Positions 1 through 8,321 are shown, counted from the first letter of the stretch. The stretch: 64,000 bases of DNA from Capsulimonas corticalis (GCF_003574315.2 NZ_AP025739.1:2480001-2544000); one strand, 5' to 3'. The notes: generated from the letters alone by a model not told the origin. Translations and numbers: made by a program.

Positions 1-4
1 GACA

Positions 5-745
5 ATGACAACTTTCAAAACGGCCGCTGTGGTTCTCGTACTCGCCGGCGCGGGTGTCGGCGGCTTCTGGCAAATCGCTTCCGGGGCGCAGGCGGCGTCG
101 AAAGGCCCGATCATCGCGGTCTCCGGCCCCGTCCCCAAGATCGTCCAGCAGGCGGTCCATTCCGCCTACGCCGGCGACTTTTCTTCATTGAACTCGTCAC
201 TGGCGCCGGAGATGAAGAGCGTGCTGACAAAAGACGCCGTCTCCGGCACCAGCGCCCAGCTCAAGGCGCTGGGATCCATCAAGGATACATCTCTTGTTTC
301 CCGGCAAGCGATGGACGACAGCGAAGAGTATCGTTTCACGATCCACGCCGTGCTGGGAACGGCGGAAGGACGGCTCGATCAAACCTCGGACGGGAAGATC
401 TCGCTCTTCGAGCTCACTCCAGGAGCGATTTCTCCCGTGACATCCCCGCAAGCGCTGCTGGACCAAGCCGTCGCGCTGACCGTCGCCGGCGACGCCGCCG
501 CGCTGCGTGCGAAGTCCACTCCCCAAATGGCGAATCTTCTCACTCCCGACGCCGTTTCGTCGATACAGTCCCAGCTTCGCGCGTTCGGCTCCATTACAAA
601 AGTGACGATCGATCAAAAAACAAACGCCGGCGGGGCCATCACTGCCCAATTTCACATCGACTTCACCAGCGGCCAGGCGACCGGGACGCTGACAGAAGAC
701 GCGCAAAGCCGAATTGCCGGCCTGGAGTTTCACCTCGCTCTATGA
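5..745 (+). CDS. Secreted or membrane-anchored protein with a duplicated domain
   Basis: The 246-residue product starts with a hydrophobic segment (residues 7-30) that fits a signal peptide or anchor. The remainder holds two similar halves of about 100 residues. Both contain a stretch of the type 'AVxxxxAGDxxALxxxxxPxMxxxLTxDAVSxxxxQLxALGSI' (near residues 48-95 and 152-197), so the protein arose by internal duplication. The halves resemble the small alpha/beta folds of DUF3887 or NTF2-like proteins, but I cannot assign a family. Its 3' end overlaps the convergent phosphatase gene by 16 bp. The ATG lies 5 bases from the window edge, so no ribosome site is visible and an earlier start cannot be excluded. 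Confidence 0.75.
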   Translation: MTTFKTAAVVLVLAGAGVGGFWQIASGAQAASKGPIIAVSGPVPKIVQQAVHSAYAGDFSSLNSSLAPEMKSVLTKDAVSGTSAQLKALGSIKDTSLVSRQAMDDSEEYRFTIHAVLGTAEGRLDQTSDGKISLFELTPGAISPVTSPQALLDQAVALTVAGDAAALRAKSTPQMANLLTPDAVSSIQSQLRAFGSITKVTIDQKTNAGGAITAQFHIDFTSGQATGTLTEDAQSRIAGLEFHLAL

Positions 746-1419
746 TTGGGCCGGGCGTCTGCGCTCCATTGCTCCAGCAGCGCATGCTGCGCGGCGTTGA
801 TCTCGATCCCAGGCCGCGCAGCGCGCACGATCTGTATCGCCTCATCGATGGACGCCGCCTGACCGCACGCCGCCAGCGCCGCCGCGACGACTGTCGCCGA
901 GCGCCCATGCCCCAGCGCGCAGTGAACGTAAACGGGACCTGGGTGCGCGGCAATAGTCTCCACCATTTGCCGGAACCCTGGCAGAGACGGCGCGGCGGCG
1001 TCCATCGTCGGCAGACACAGATAAGCGCGTCCCGCGCGCACGTCCCTCGGCTCCCCAAACTCAGCCGTCAGATCCGCGACCAGCATGATACCGGGCGGCA
1101 GCTCCGCCGCCGAGCACCGTCGCCCCAGCCAGAGCCCCGGCGCGATCTCATGACATGACCTCTCACGCGTCAGCCGCTTTTGCAATTCCCACAATCCCCA
1201 GGTCACCAGGAGATACGGCAACAGCAAAACGACGCTCCCCCACGCCATCGTTCCCCCAGGCCGCTTGCCGAAGACACGCGGACCCACGGGAAGATACGCC
1301 GTCGACGCGAGAATCCAGCTTAGCCCGGACCATGCCAGCAGCCACGCCCCAGACCCCGCGCTGCGCGCGACGTACAACTGAGCGACTCCGATGACGGCGA
1401 GCGTGACGGCGTATTTCAT
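730..1419 (-). CDS. Membrane-anchored dual-specificity/tyrosine phosphatase
   Basis: The C-terminal half is a cysteine phosphatase domain. It carries the signature HCALGHGRS near residue 167, which is HCx5RS with the nucleophile Cys and the phosphate-binding Arg. An Asp in 'LPTMDAA' upstream could be the general acid. The N-terminal about 90 residues contain two or three hydrophobic segments, so the catalytic domain is probably held at the membrane facing the cytoplasm. This family dephosphorylates phosphotyrosine, phosphoserine or other phosphate monoesters; the substrate is unknown. The ATG directly follows the TGA of a short upstream ORF, which suggests co-transcription with the minus-strand run that includes the trp genes. 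Confidence 0.85.
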   Translation of the reverse strand: MKYAVTLAVIGVAQLYVARSAGSGAWLLAWSGLSWILASTAYLPVGPRVFGKRPGGTMAWGSVVLLLPYLLVTWGLWELQKRLTRERSCHEIAPGLWLGRRCSAAELPPGIMLVADLTAEFGEPRDVRAGRAYLCLPTMDAAAPSLPGFRQMVETIAAHPGPVYVHCALGHGRSATVVAAALAACGQAASIDEAIQIVRAARPGIEINAAQHALLEQWSADARPNHRAR

Positions 1420-1608
1420 TCATTCCGTCCCCTGAAACTCGGTGATGCGTACGACATCCGCTAGATTTAGATGCTCGAAGCAACCCTGGATCATGTTTGT
1501 CGCGCGCAGGTTCTCCAAATCAAAAATGCGCGGCCAGCTTGTAATAGTGCGGGAATTGGCCGCATAGCTCTCTTTGTTACGGCGCTTCCACTTTCGTCGC
1601 CTTGCCAT
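1420..1608 (-). CDS. Possible 62-residue basic protein
   Basis: This reading frame overlaps the last 32 bases of the S24-like gene. Its TGA abuts the ATG of the phosphatase with no gap (TGAATG), a spacing typical of coupled genes. The product starts with a very basic stretch (MARRRKWKRRNK) and continues with ordinary-looking sequence ending FDLENLRATNM...DVVRITEF. No family is recognised. The ribosome site (GGGAT) is weak. It may be a real small gene or a chance frame filling an otherwise empty 157-base gap. Confidence 0.3.
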   Translation of the reverse strand: MARRRKWKRRNKESYAANSRTITSWPRIFDLENLRATNMIQGCFEHLNLADVVRITEFQGTE

Positions 1609-1882
1609 AAATCCCGTTTGGCCCGACCCATCCGTTGATTCCGCCACGGTTATTCCCGATTTGGAAGCGCCCTTTGTCGATGGCTTTGACCAGATGCAAG
1701 TAGTCGTTCCCATGGACACGGACCAGCACAATATCGCCGACAGTGAGGGTGGCGGGATCGCAGGGTTCGACAGTCACGAGGTCGCCGTCGTTGACTTTGC
1801 CGTGCATGGAGTGTCCGCGCGGTTTGATCTGCACGGTCTCGCCTTTGCGTAAGGCTTCTTTGGCGGATAAGGCCCAGCTCAT
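1577..1882 (-). CDS. S24/S26-peptidase-like small protein
   Basis: This 101-residue protein contains GHSMHG near residue 23 and GDLVTVEPCDP...GDIVLVRVHGNDYLHLV after it. That is the fold signature of the S24/S26 (LexA/signal-peptidase) beta-barrel, in which the Ser of GxSM is the nucleophile. The catalytic Lys expected in the second motif is not obvious, since HGNDYLHLVK lacks the usual placement, so it may bind rather than cleave. There is no helix-turn-helix domain. A good ribosome site (AGGAG) precedes the ATG. The gene begins 10 bases after the trpF stop, as part of the same run. Function unknown. Confidence 0.7.
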   Translation of the reverse strand: MSWALSAKEALRKGETVQIKPRGHSMHGKVNDGDLVTVEPCDPATLTVGDIVLVRVHGNDYLHLVKAIDKGRFQIGNNRGGINGWVGPNGIYGKATKVEAP

Positions 1883-1892
1883 GAGGCGTCTC

Positions 1893-2534
1893 CTATTTCT
1901 CTCCCCGTACGGCGCGCACGAAGGCGGCCATTTTGGCGGGGTCTTTTACGCCGGGCGATGCTTCGACGCCTACAGTAACGTCCACGGCATAGGGGCGCAC
2001 GTTGACGACCGCCGCGCGGACGGTTTCTGGGGTCAGCCCGCCGGCGAGATAGATGCGTTTGCCGAATTGGTGGACTTCGCGGGCGAGCGACCAGCCGTAG
2101 GATTCTGGGTGGGGATGTCCCGCGGGGGCGGGCGCGTGGACGTTGAGCAGAAAGTTCTGCACGAGGCCGTTAAACGCGGCGATCGTGCGCAGGTCTTTGT
2201 CGCCGGTCAGGTGGAACGCTTTGACTTTGCGCCGCATGTCCCAGTTTTCGCGTATCACTTCCGGCCAAATGGCGTCGTCGTAATATTGGATTTGGTGGAA
2301 CCGGGCGAACAGCTCGGCGCTCGCCAGACGCCACTGGGGATGGGTATGACCGGCGAAGGCGCCGACACAAATGATCCGCGCGGGCAGCCGCGACGAGATC
2401 TCATAAAAGACATCCGGCAGGATCAGCCGCTCACTGTTCTCATCACAGACAAACCCCAGCATATCTGCGCCCGCATCCACCGCCGCCTTCGCGTCGTTCC
2501 AGCTGGTGATCCCGCAGATCTTGATGAGCGGCAT
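1893..2534 (-). CDS. trpF: Phosphoribosylanthranilate isomerase-like TrpF
   Basis: TrpF converts N-(5'-phosphoribosyl)anthranilate to the carboxyphenylamino-deoxyribulose phosphate in tryptophan synthesis. The 213-residue TIM barrel has the N-terminal KICGIT motif with the catalytic base Cys, the phosphate loop AGGLTPETV near residue 165, and VDVTVGVEASPGVKD in place of the usual VDVSSGVE. The strand-5 motif, normally LLD with the general-acid Asp, reads FLLNVHA, so Asp is replaced by Asn, and the usual GGTGxxFDW loop is altered to a Pro/His-rich sequence ending GW. Gene order places it downstream of trpD and trpC, from which it is separated by a large inverted repeat. It may be slow, specialised or divergent in mechanism. 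Confidence 0.85.
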   Translation of the reverse strand: MPLIKICGITSWNDAKAAVDAGADMLGFVCDENSERLILPDVFYEISSRLPARIICVGAFAGHTHPQWRLASAELFARFHQIQYYDDAIWPEVIRENWDMRRKVKAFHLTGDKDLRTIAAFNGLVQNFLLNVHAPAPAGHPHPESYGWSLAREVHQFGKRIYLAGGLTPETVRAAVVNVRPYAVDVTVGVEASPGVKDPAKMAAFVRAVRGEK

Positions 2535-2561
2535 TGGGGACCTATTTCCCTGTGCTTTCGT

Positions 2562-2782
2562 GACCTATTCCCCGGCGCTTTAGTGCGTCTGCCTGGCAAA
2601 CCCACCCCCGGCCTTCGGCCGACCCCTCCCGCCGACGGGAAGGGTGATTTCAGAGTGTGTTATAGCAGGCCGCTCCCGTAAGAGGCTATCTTACCAACCC
2701 TTCCCGTCGGCGGGAGGGGTCGGCCGAAGGCCGGGGGTGGGTTTGCCAGGAAGAGTGCGCGCGAAGCGCCGGGGAATAGGGA
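2562..2782. repeat. Long imperfect inverted repeat between trpC and trpF
   Basis: Arms of about 82-87 bp (2562-2643 and 2696-2782) are near-perfect reverse complements around a 52-base centre. Each arm also contains smaller palindromes (GGCCTTCGGCC; CCCTCCCGCCGACGGG). The outer ends read CCTATTCCCCGGCGCT, nearly the same as the outer end of the repeats flanking the DUF559 nuclease gene at 45.6-46.3 kb. The element fills the gap between the trpC stop (2790) and the trpF start (2534), where the run is otherwise tightly packed. It looks like a non-autonomous mobile element (MITE-like) and could form a strong hairpin in the trp transcript. Confidence 0.8.
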
Positions 2783-2789
2783 GTAACAC

Positions 2790-3578
2790 CTACCCCAGTA
2801 ACGCTCGCACCGCACCGCCAATATCCTCCGCGCGCATCAATGTTTCGCCGACGAGAATCGCGTGCGCGCCGGCTTCGCGGACGCGGGTGATGTCGGCTGG
2901 GGTTTTGATGCCGCTTTCGGCGACCAGGGTGGCGCCGGGGCCGACCATCGACGCCAGACGCTCGACGATGCCAAGGTCCGTGACGAAGGTGGAGAGGTCA
3001 CGGCTGTTGATGCCGATCAGGGTGGCGCCGGCGTGACTCGCCACCTGCATTTCGGAGACGCTGTGCACTTCCACCAGGGCTTGCAGGCCCAGGCTGCGGG
3101 CGACGGCGCTGTAGTCCTGGATCTGGTACGGCGTCAGAGCGCTTGCGATCAGCAGGATGGCGTCGGCGCCCAGCACGCGGGCTTCATAGATCTGGTAGGG
3201 ATCGACAGTGAAGTCCTTGCGCAGCAGCGGCAGATTGACGGATTTGCGGACGGCTTTTAAGAACTCGTCGTGGCCCTGGAAAAAGCGTTCGTCGGTGAGC
3301 ACGGAAAGGCAGTCGGCGCCGCTGTCTTCGTAGGTCCGGGCGATCTGAACGGCGTCGAAGTCGGCTCGGATCAGACCGGCGGTGGGCGAAGCCTTCTTGA
3401 CCTCGGCGATCAATGCGACCTTGCCCAGACGCGGGCGGCGCAGCGCGGCGGTGAAGTCGCGTGTCGGCGGCTGATCGGCGGCGCGGTCGCGGATCTCGGC
3501 AAACGGAACCTCGCGCCTTCGCTGCGCCATCTCCATCTTCTTGTGCGCCAGAATCGTCTGTAAAATCGTATCAGCCAT
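2790..3578 (-). CDS. trpC: Indole-3-glycerol-phosphate synthase
   Basis: This 262-residue TIM-barrel protein closes the indole ring in tryptophan synthesis. Visible motifs are IAEVKKASPTAG (catalytic Lys region, near residue 57), LRKDFTVDPYQIYEAR (general-acid Lys and following helix, near 119), GINSRDLSTF (near 189) and AESGIKTPADI (near 219). Length is normal for the family. The start overlaps the trpD stop by 8 bp, so the two are translationally coupled. GGGAG precedes the ATG. Nothing points to a fusion or damage. Confidence 0.96.
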   Translation of the reverse strand: MADTILQTILAHKKMEMAQRRREVPFAEIRDRAADQPPTRDFTAALRRPRLGKVALIAEVKKASPTAGLIRADFDAVQIARTYEDSGADCLSVLTDERFFQGHDEFLKAVRKSVNLPLLRKDFTVDPYQIYEARVLGADAILLIASALTPYQIQDYSAVARSLGLQALVEVHSVSEMQVASHAGATLIGINSRDLSTFVTDLGIVERLASMVGPGATLVAESGIKTPADITRVREAGAHAILVGETLMRAEDIGGAVRALLG

Positions 3579-4593
3579 TCGTAAACTCCCGCAATCGCTC
3601 CAGGGCGTCCTGCGCCGCGCCGCTGTCGATCAGCTCGCCGGCGCGCGCCACGCCATCTGACAGCGATTCTACCACACCGCCCACCATCAGCACGCCGGCC
3701 GCATTGAGAAGGGCGATTTCGCGGCGCGGTCCCCGGTCCTCGCCGCGCAGCACGCCAAGCAGAATCCGCGCGTTGTCTTCCGGCGTATCGCTCGCCGCCA
3801 GCTCATGGATGGTCGCGATCGGCAGGCCAAGCTCGGTGTCGGCGTCCAGAATGTAAGAGCGCACTTCACCGTCCTTGAGTTCGCTGACGGCGGTCTTGCC
3901 GAGCGTCGAAAGCTCATCCAGACCTTCCAGGCCATGCACTAATAAGGCGCGTTGGCTGCCGAGGTTGCGCAGTACGTGTGCGAGTGTCTCGCAGACGGCG
4001 CCGTCGTAGACGCCGATGAGTTGCACGCTGGCGCCGGCGGGGTTCGTGAGCGGTCCAAGCATGTTGAAGATCGTCCGGATGCCAATCTCCCGGCGCGGGC
4101 CGGCGGCGTACTTGAACGAGGGATGCATGGACGGCGCGAACAAAAAGCCGATGCCGACTTCCTCCACGCACCGGCCGACATCGTGGGGCGGCAGATCGAG
4201 CTTCACGCCCAGCGCCTCCAGAACGTCGGCGCTGCCGCACTTGCTGGTCGCCGCCCGGTTGCCGTGCTTCGCTACCGCAAGCCGCCCATCCGCCGCGACG
4301 ACCAGCGCCGCCGCCGTTGAGATATTGAAGGTCTTGAGGCTGTCGCCGCCGGTGCCGCAGGTATCCACGATGACCTTGTCGGTCTGCACGGGAACCTGCA
4401 CGGCGTACTCACGCATCACGCGCGCGAAACCCGTGATCTCGGCGATCGATTCGCCCTTCGCGCGCAGCGCCACCGCCAGAGCGGCGATCTGCGCGGGGGT
4501 CGCCGCGCCTTCCATGATCTGTGTCATGGCGCTGGCGGACTCTTCCTCGGTGAGGTCCTGCCGGTCGATCAGCTTCTGTATCGCATGTTTCAT
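3571..4593 (-). CDS. trpD: Anthranilate phosphoribosyltransferase
   Basis: TrpD joins anthranilate to phosphoribosyl pyrophosphate. The 340-residue protein has the helical N-terminal domain, then DTCGTGGDSLKTFNIST (near residue 81, phosphoribosyl-pyrophosphate loop) and KHGNRAATSKCGSADVLEALG (near 110), both diagnostic of the family. Length is typical. It starts 9 bases after the stop of the preceding hypothetical gene and overlaps trpC. The glutamine-amidotransferase partner of anthranilate synthase (trpG) is about 11 kb away in this window; trpE, trpB and trpA are not present. Confidence 0.97.
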   Translation of the reverse strand: MKHAIQKLIDRQDLTEEESASAMTQIMEGAATPAQIAALAVALRAKGESIAEITGFARVMREYAVQVPVQTDKVIVDTCGTGGDSLKTFNISTAAALVVAADGRLAVAKHGNRAATSKCGSADVLEALGVKLDLPPHDVGRCVEEVGIGFLFAPSMHPSFKYAAGPRREIGIRTIFNMLGPLTNPAGASVQLIGVYDGAVCETLAHVLRNLGSQRALLVHGLEGLDELSTLGKTAVSELKDGEVRSYILDADTELGLPIATIHELAASDTPEDNARILLGVLRGEDRGPRREIALLNAAGVLMVGGVVESLSDGVARAGELIDSGAAQDALERLREFTNG

Positions 4594-4602
4594 TGTCTTA
4601 GA

Positions 4603-5229
4603 TTAATCCATCTGCTGGCGCGCCAGCCCGCGAATGAGTTCGGCGCGCAGGTATTCGCCCTGGCCGTCCAGCGCCTCGGCGTCGAGGTCAAGCTGCAGTG
4701 AGACGCTTGGCTCGACTCCCTTGGCGACATCGCCTTGCAACACAGCCAGCGTTTTGGAGTTCACGGAGGTCTCCAGCGGCGGATCCTTGGGCAGCTTCTT
4801 ATAGAAGAAAGCCGAAATGGGCTCGGCGAGCGTTTCTCGCGTCCCGTCGTCGTGCTCCACGCTCATGATCAGCTTGCGCGGATCCAGCCGCACGGGATAG
4901 ATATCGGCGCGCGCGAGCCGCCACCGATAGGAGTTGATGAAGCGGCGCACGATTTCATCGCCCGTCTCCAGCGCGATTTCGCGCAGCGCCTCCACGTCGT
5001 CAATGTCCGAGACCTCGCGCTCCTGAACGAGCCGCAGGATCGTTCCCTTCCACCAGGCCCAGTCGCCGAACAGGCCCTGGCCGTCGGTGCCGTCACTGAG
5101 CGAGGGCGGGAAAAAGAGCGTGATATTCGCGCCGTGGAGATTGCAGATGAGAGGGTCCAGATCCGGCCCCTGCGCGCAAAAATCCAGCGCATAAGGCAGT
5201 TCAATCCGGATATCGGCGATGAGTTTCAA
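4603..5229 (-). CDS. Conserved-looking protein of unknown function upstream of trpD
   Basis: The frame extends to 5385, but the upstream part lies inside an inverted repeat. The best start is the TTG at 5229, which has GGAG seven bases ahead and gives 208 residues beginning MKLIADIRIELPYAL. The protein is acidic and soluble, with no signal peptide or membrane segment. Motifs such as FGDWAWWKGTILRL and SYRWRLARADIYPVRLDPR are visible, but I do not recognise a family. Its stop is 9 bases before trpD, so it is probably the first gene of the trp run. Any link to tryptophan metabolism is inference from position only. Confidence 0.75.
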   Translation of the reverse strand: MKLIADIRIELPYALDFCAQGPDLDPLICNLHGANITLFFPPSLSDGTDGQGLFGDWAWWKGTILRLVQEREVSDIDDVEALREIALETGDEIVRRFINSYRWRLARADIYPVRLDPRKLIMSVEHDDGTRETLAEPISAFFYKKLPKDPPLETSVNSKTLAVLQGDVAKGVEPSVSLQLDLDAEALDGQGEYLRAELIRGLARQQMD

Positions 5230-5291
5230 AGGGCGGGCTCCAGTAGTTTGACCCAGAGGCTCCGTCGCGACTGCGAATTTGAGATTCGAAT

Positions 5292-5450
5292 CGGGACCAT
5301 GGGTATAAAACCCACGTCTGGGAGACGCTGTGCGTCTAACCGTCCGTGCCGGACGGACAAAATATTTGTGTTCGATTGCCGGCATTTGCGTCCGGCACGG
5401 ACGCTTAGCGCCTTGCGCTCCCAGACGTGGGTTTTATACCCATGGTTCCG
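5292..5450. repeat. Inverted repeat of about 62-bp arms
   Basis: Left arm 5292-5354 and right arm 5389-5450 are imperfect reverse complements (CGGGACCATGGGTATAAAAC against its complement), separated by 34 bases. Shorter palindromes such as GTCCGTGCCGGAC lie within the arms. The repeat sits in the intergenic space between the start of the trp run and the end of the first glutaminase gene. It is probably a palindromic interspersed element. It contains ATG and stop codons only by chance. Confidence 0.75.
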
Positions 5451-5503
5451 AAAATGGTGAGGGAGCGGAAATTGTGCTGTTAGAGAAAGCGGCTGACAAT
5501 ATT

Positions 5504-5536
5504 TTACCCTCCCCCGGAACCGGGAGAGGGTAAAAG
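5504..5536. repeat. Short palindrome with REP-like sequence
   Basis: TTTTACCCTCCC and GGGAGAGGGTAAAA flank a short centre (CCGGAACC), forming a strong hairpin just beyond the stop codon of the first glutaminase-family gene (minus strand, stop at 5555). It may act as a transcript end for that gene. Its CCCTCCC/GGGAGAGGG pattern resembles the arms of the palindromic element at 46991-47140. Confidence 0.5.
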
Positions 5537-5554
5537 AGGGGCGAAGCGGGGAAG

Positions 5555-8143
5555 TTATTTCGCGGGAACCACATCGGCGAGGCCCAGGTCGGCGCTCTGG
5601 TCGCCGCCGGTTTGGCGGATATGGGCGGCGATGGTGACCGTCGCGCCGGGAGTCATGAGCGCCTGGGCGGCGGCGTAGGTGTCCAGCAGTTGGTACGAGC
5701 CGTTGGCGCCGCCTTCGGTAGCCGCGAGGACGCCGTTGACATAAATATCGACATCGTCGTCGTGGAGCACCAGGAATTGAAGGTCCGTAAACGGTCCTGC
5801 GGGCAGCGTCACGGTGCGGCGAATCCAGATATCGTCGGTCAGCCAGCTTGTCCCCAGCATCTTGATGCCGGACGTGCCGGCCTTGCCGAACGGCGCGGCG
5901 CCCGTTTTCCAGGACGTGTCGTCGAAGCCGGCTTTGTTCCAGTCGTCCGACGGACGGTCCGTCGTGTACTTCCAGCTCTGCGCGGTGTTCTCGGAGGTCG
6001 CGATGACGGGCTGGATGACCGGCGCCTCGGGAACATTCGCCCAGCCGCCGACCTTCGCGGTGTCCGCCGCCGACCACTTCTTCCAGATCGCCGGATCGGA
6101 GATCGCCTTGATGAAGAAGCCGCCGACGACCGGGCGGGCGCGGAACGCCGGGTTTGGCGGGGTGTCGTCCGTATTATAGGAGTCGACCAGGGGCAGGCGC
6201 TGATCCGTCACGTAAAGATAATCGTAGATCGGATTGGTGATTGTCTCGAAGTCGGCCTGGTTGTCGGCGAGCGTCGCGGTCCAGTACTCCCAGTCGGTCT
6301 TGGTCAGCTTGGTGCGCGAATCGAGCGGCAGACCGTACTGCTTCATCTGCGTCTTGTAGTACGCGATTTCCTTTTGAGCCGTATCGGCGGGGAAGACGTT
6401 CAGTCCCGAGATTTTATCCCAGACGAGGTTATATTTCTGGCTCCAGCTGTTGGGTTTGTCGAAGGCGAGACGAGAATGGTCGCCGTCGCTGGCCGCTTCG
6501 GTCCAGTGCAGCGCGTCGGCTTTCGCCAGCGCCTGATACTTATCGGCCGACGCCGCATCGCCGCGCATGCGGCAGAGGTCGCCATAGGCGGCGATGGCGA
6601 GGATCGCCTTGACCGCAAGATTCGAGTTATGGGCGAGATGTCCCATGAAGTCGTCGGTGCAGAGCTGGTCTTCCGGATCCAGACCGTACTTCTCCAGATA
6701 CTGCTCCCATTTGGTCAATTGCGGCCAGAAGCGCGAGGCGAAGTCGGGGTTGCCTTCTTGTTTGGCGATGGCGTCGCAGAGCAGGATCAGATTTCCGGAT
6801 TCTTCGACCGGCATCATATCGCCTTCGTTGGTCGAGTTTTCTCCGCCGCCGTAGACCTGACCGGTGGCTTTGGGATAAGTGCCAAGATCATGCGGGGCGA
6901 AGGGGAATTTCCAGCGGCTCGCGGCGCTGTAAAGCATGGCGGGCGCGGCGAGGGCCTTGGCGTAAGTCGGTCCCATCAGCAGGAACTGCGGGGCGGCGGG
7001 ATAGATGATATCCACGGTGGCGATACAGCCGTTGCTGCTGTTCTCTTTGGGGAAGATCAGCGGCTGCTTGTTGGGATCGGCGGCGAGCCCGCTTCCGGCG
7101 AGCGTCTGCCGGTAAGCCAGCGCGGTGACCTGGGCGTACTTCGCGCCGCCGACTTTGGTCATGTCCGCCATCATCGTCGCGTCGAAGTCGGCGCTGCGCT
7201 TGGTGAGGGAATCGTAGTCTTTTTCCGCCGCCTGGAGCAGATCGGACGGCGTTGCGCCGTTGCGCCGCCAGAACGGCTGGAGCTTCTGGCGGAAGAAGTT
7301 GATGGAGTAGATCTCGTCGTAGGCCAGGCTCAGGTGGCGCGAGACCGGCTTGCTCCCGACTTTGCCAAGGTCGAACGTAAAGGCGAGGACCGGCTGGTCG
7401 TCGGCGACGGCGCGCGGCTGGCGGGTGTCGTCTGAACTCGGGAGCGACCCATCGTTAATAAACGAAGTCAGCAGCTTGATATTGCCGCCGATGGCGGATT
7501 TGGACTGCTGAGCGTTCGCGGCGGCGTAGGCATATCCCCAGTCGATGCGTGTGTCGTCACCGGAGGGAACGAGATACGTCTGGTCTTTGGTCCCGACGCT
7601 GAGCGCCGTCAGCGGCCCGAACGTCTCGCGCTTCCAGACGACTTGCTGATTCGTTTCATTGACCGAGAGTTCCGAGCTGGTGCTGTCGTAGAGCGAAACA
7701 GTGTGCGAGCCGCCGTGCGACTTGACGTCCCAGGTCAGATAGGTGACGGGCCGGGCCAGTACGTCCAGGTCGTCGGGAAGCGAGGGAGTGGTGAAGGTGA
7801 GGGTGACGTGGACGGCGTCGTTCTCGAAATCGTAGATGCTGCGCGTCGGCAGAACCTTGACGCTGAGCTGCGGCAGCGCGGGAACGCCCGACGGCCCGGC
7901 GCCCATCAAACGATATGTTTTGCCGTCGATACGGATCAAGCTGACGAGCGCATGATCGCGCCCGGTCCAGTGCTTGGTCGTGCTGTCGTTGAGGTTGGTC
8001 GTGCGCGACCAGATGCTGAAGTTCGGATTGATGGCGACCAGCGGCGTCGCGGGCGGACGAAGGTCCTGCGCTCCCGCGCAGATCGGCAGCAGGGCCGAGA
8101 TCGCGGAGAGTGTGAAGACCGTCGCGGAATGCAAAAGCTTCAT
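5555..8143 (-). CDS. Secreted glutaminase A-like protein (DUF4965 family), copy 1
   Basis: The chosen ATG gives 862 residues beginning with a signal peptide (MKLLHSATVFTLSAISALLPICAGAQ). The central region resembles the fungal/bacterial glutaminase A family (DUF4964, DUF5127, DUF4965, DUF1793): LRPPATPLVAINPNFSIWS, TRIDWGYAYAA, AYDEIYSINFF, FKENSSNGCIATVDIIYP-like, EDQLCTDDFMGHLAHNSNLAVKAI and YNLVWDKISGLNVFP. The last about 150 residues form a jelly-roll-like module (WIRRTVTLPAG...VLHDDDVDIYVNGV) typical of carbohydrate-binding or GH2 sandwich domains. It is predicted to hydrolyse glutamine outside the cytoplasm, although some relatives have other substrates. A paralogue follows upstream. 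Confidence 0.88.
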   Translation of the reverse strand: MKLLHSATVFTLSAISALLPICAGAQDLRPPATPLVAINPNFSIWSRTTNLNDSTTKHWTGRDHALVSLIRIDGKTYRLMGAGPSGVPALPQLSVKVLPTRSIYDFENDAVHVTLTFTTPSLPDDLDVLARPVTYLTWDVKSHGGSHTVSLYDSTSSELSVNETNQQVVWKRETFGPLTALSVGTKDQTYLVPSGDDTRIDWGYAYAAANAQQSKSAIGGNIKLLTSFINDGSLPSSDDTRQPRAVADDQPVLAFTFDLGKVGSKPVSRHLSLAYDEIYSINFFRQKLQPFWRRNGATPSDLLQAAEKDYDSLTKRSADFDATMMADMTKVGGAKYAQVTALAYRQTLAGSGLAADPNKQPLIFPKENSSNGCIATVDIIYPAAPQFLLMGPTYAKALAAPAMLYSAASRWKFPFAPHDLGTYPKATGQVYGGGENSTNEGDMMPVEESGNLILLCDAIAKQEGNPDFASRFWPQLTKWEQYLEKYGLDPEDQLCTDDFMGHLAHNSNLAVKAILAIAAYGDLCRMRGDAASADKYQALAKADALHWTEAASDGDHSRLAFDKPNSWSQKYNLVWDKISGLNVFPADTAQKEIAYYKTQMKQYGLPLDSRTKLTKTDWEYWTATLADNQADFETITNPIYDYLYVTDQRLPLVDSYNTDDTPPNPAFRARPVVGGFFIKAISDPAIWKKWSAADTAKVGGWANVPEAPVIQPVIATSENTAQSWKYTTDRPSDDWNKAGFDDTSWKTGAAPFGKAGTSGIKMLGTSWLTDDIWIRRTVTLPAGPFTDLQFLVLHDDDVDIYVNGVLAATEGGANGSYQLLDTYAAAQALMTPGATVTIAAHIRQTGGDQSADLGLADVVPAK

Positions 8144-8321
8144 ATATGTAGCAGTCCCAATCTTGGTAAGCGTATTCGAATGCCAATATCTTACCACTCG
8201 TTCCGCCAAATGGGAATACCCAGAACGCACGAAAACCTTCGTGAAAAGCACATTTCTTATTGAAATATTTCAATCGGAGTGAAGAAGCTATGAGGCTGCT
8301 TGCTTTGTAAAACACAGAGAT

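Noticed and set aside
5282-5296. tRNA-like T-loop sequence GATTCGAATC
   Set aside because: No acceptor, D or anticodon stems can be formed around it. It is part of the flank of the inverted repeat.
5612-7435. 607-codon open frame antisense to the first glutaminase-family gene
   Set aside because: It is rich in Arg/Gly/Val without recognisable motifs, while the opposite strand encodes a full family match. High GC content produces long antisense frames.
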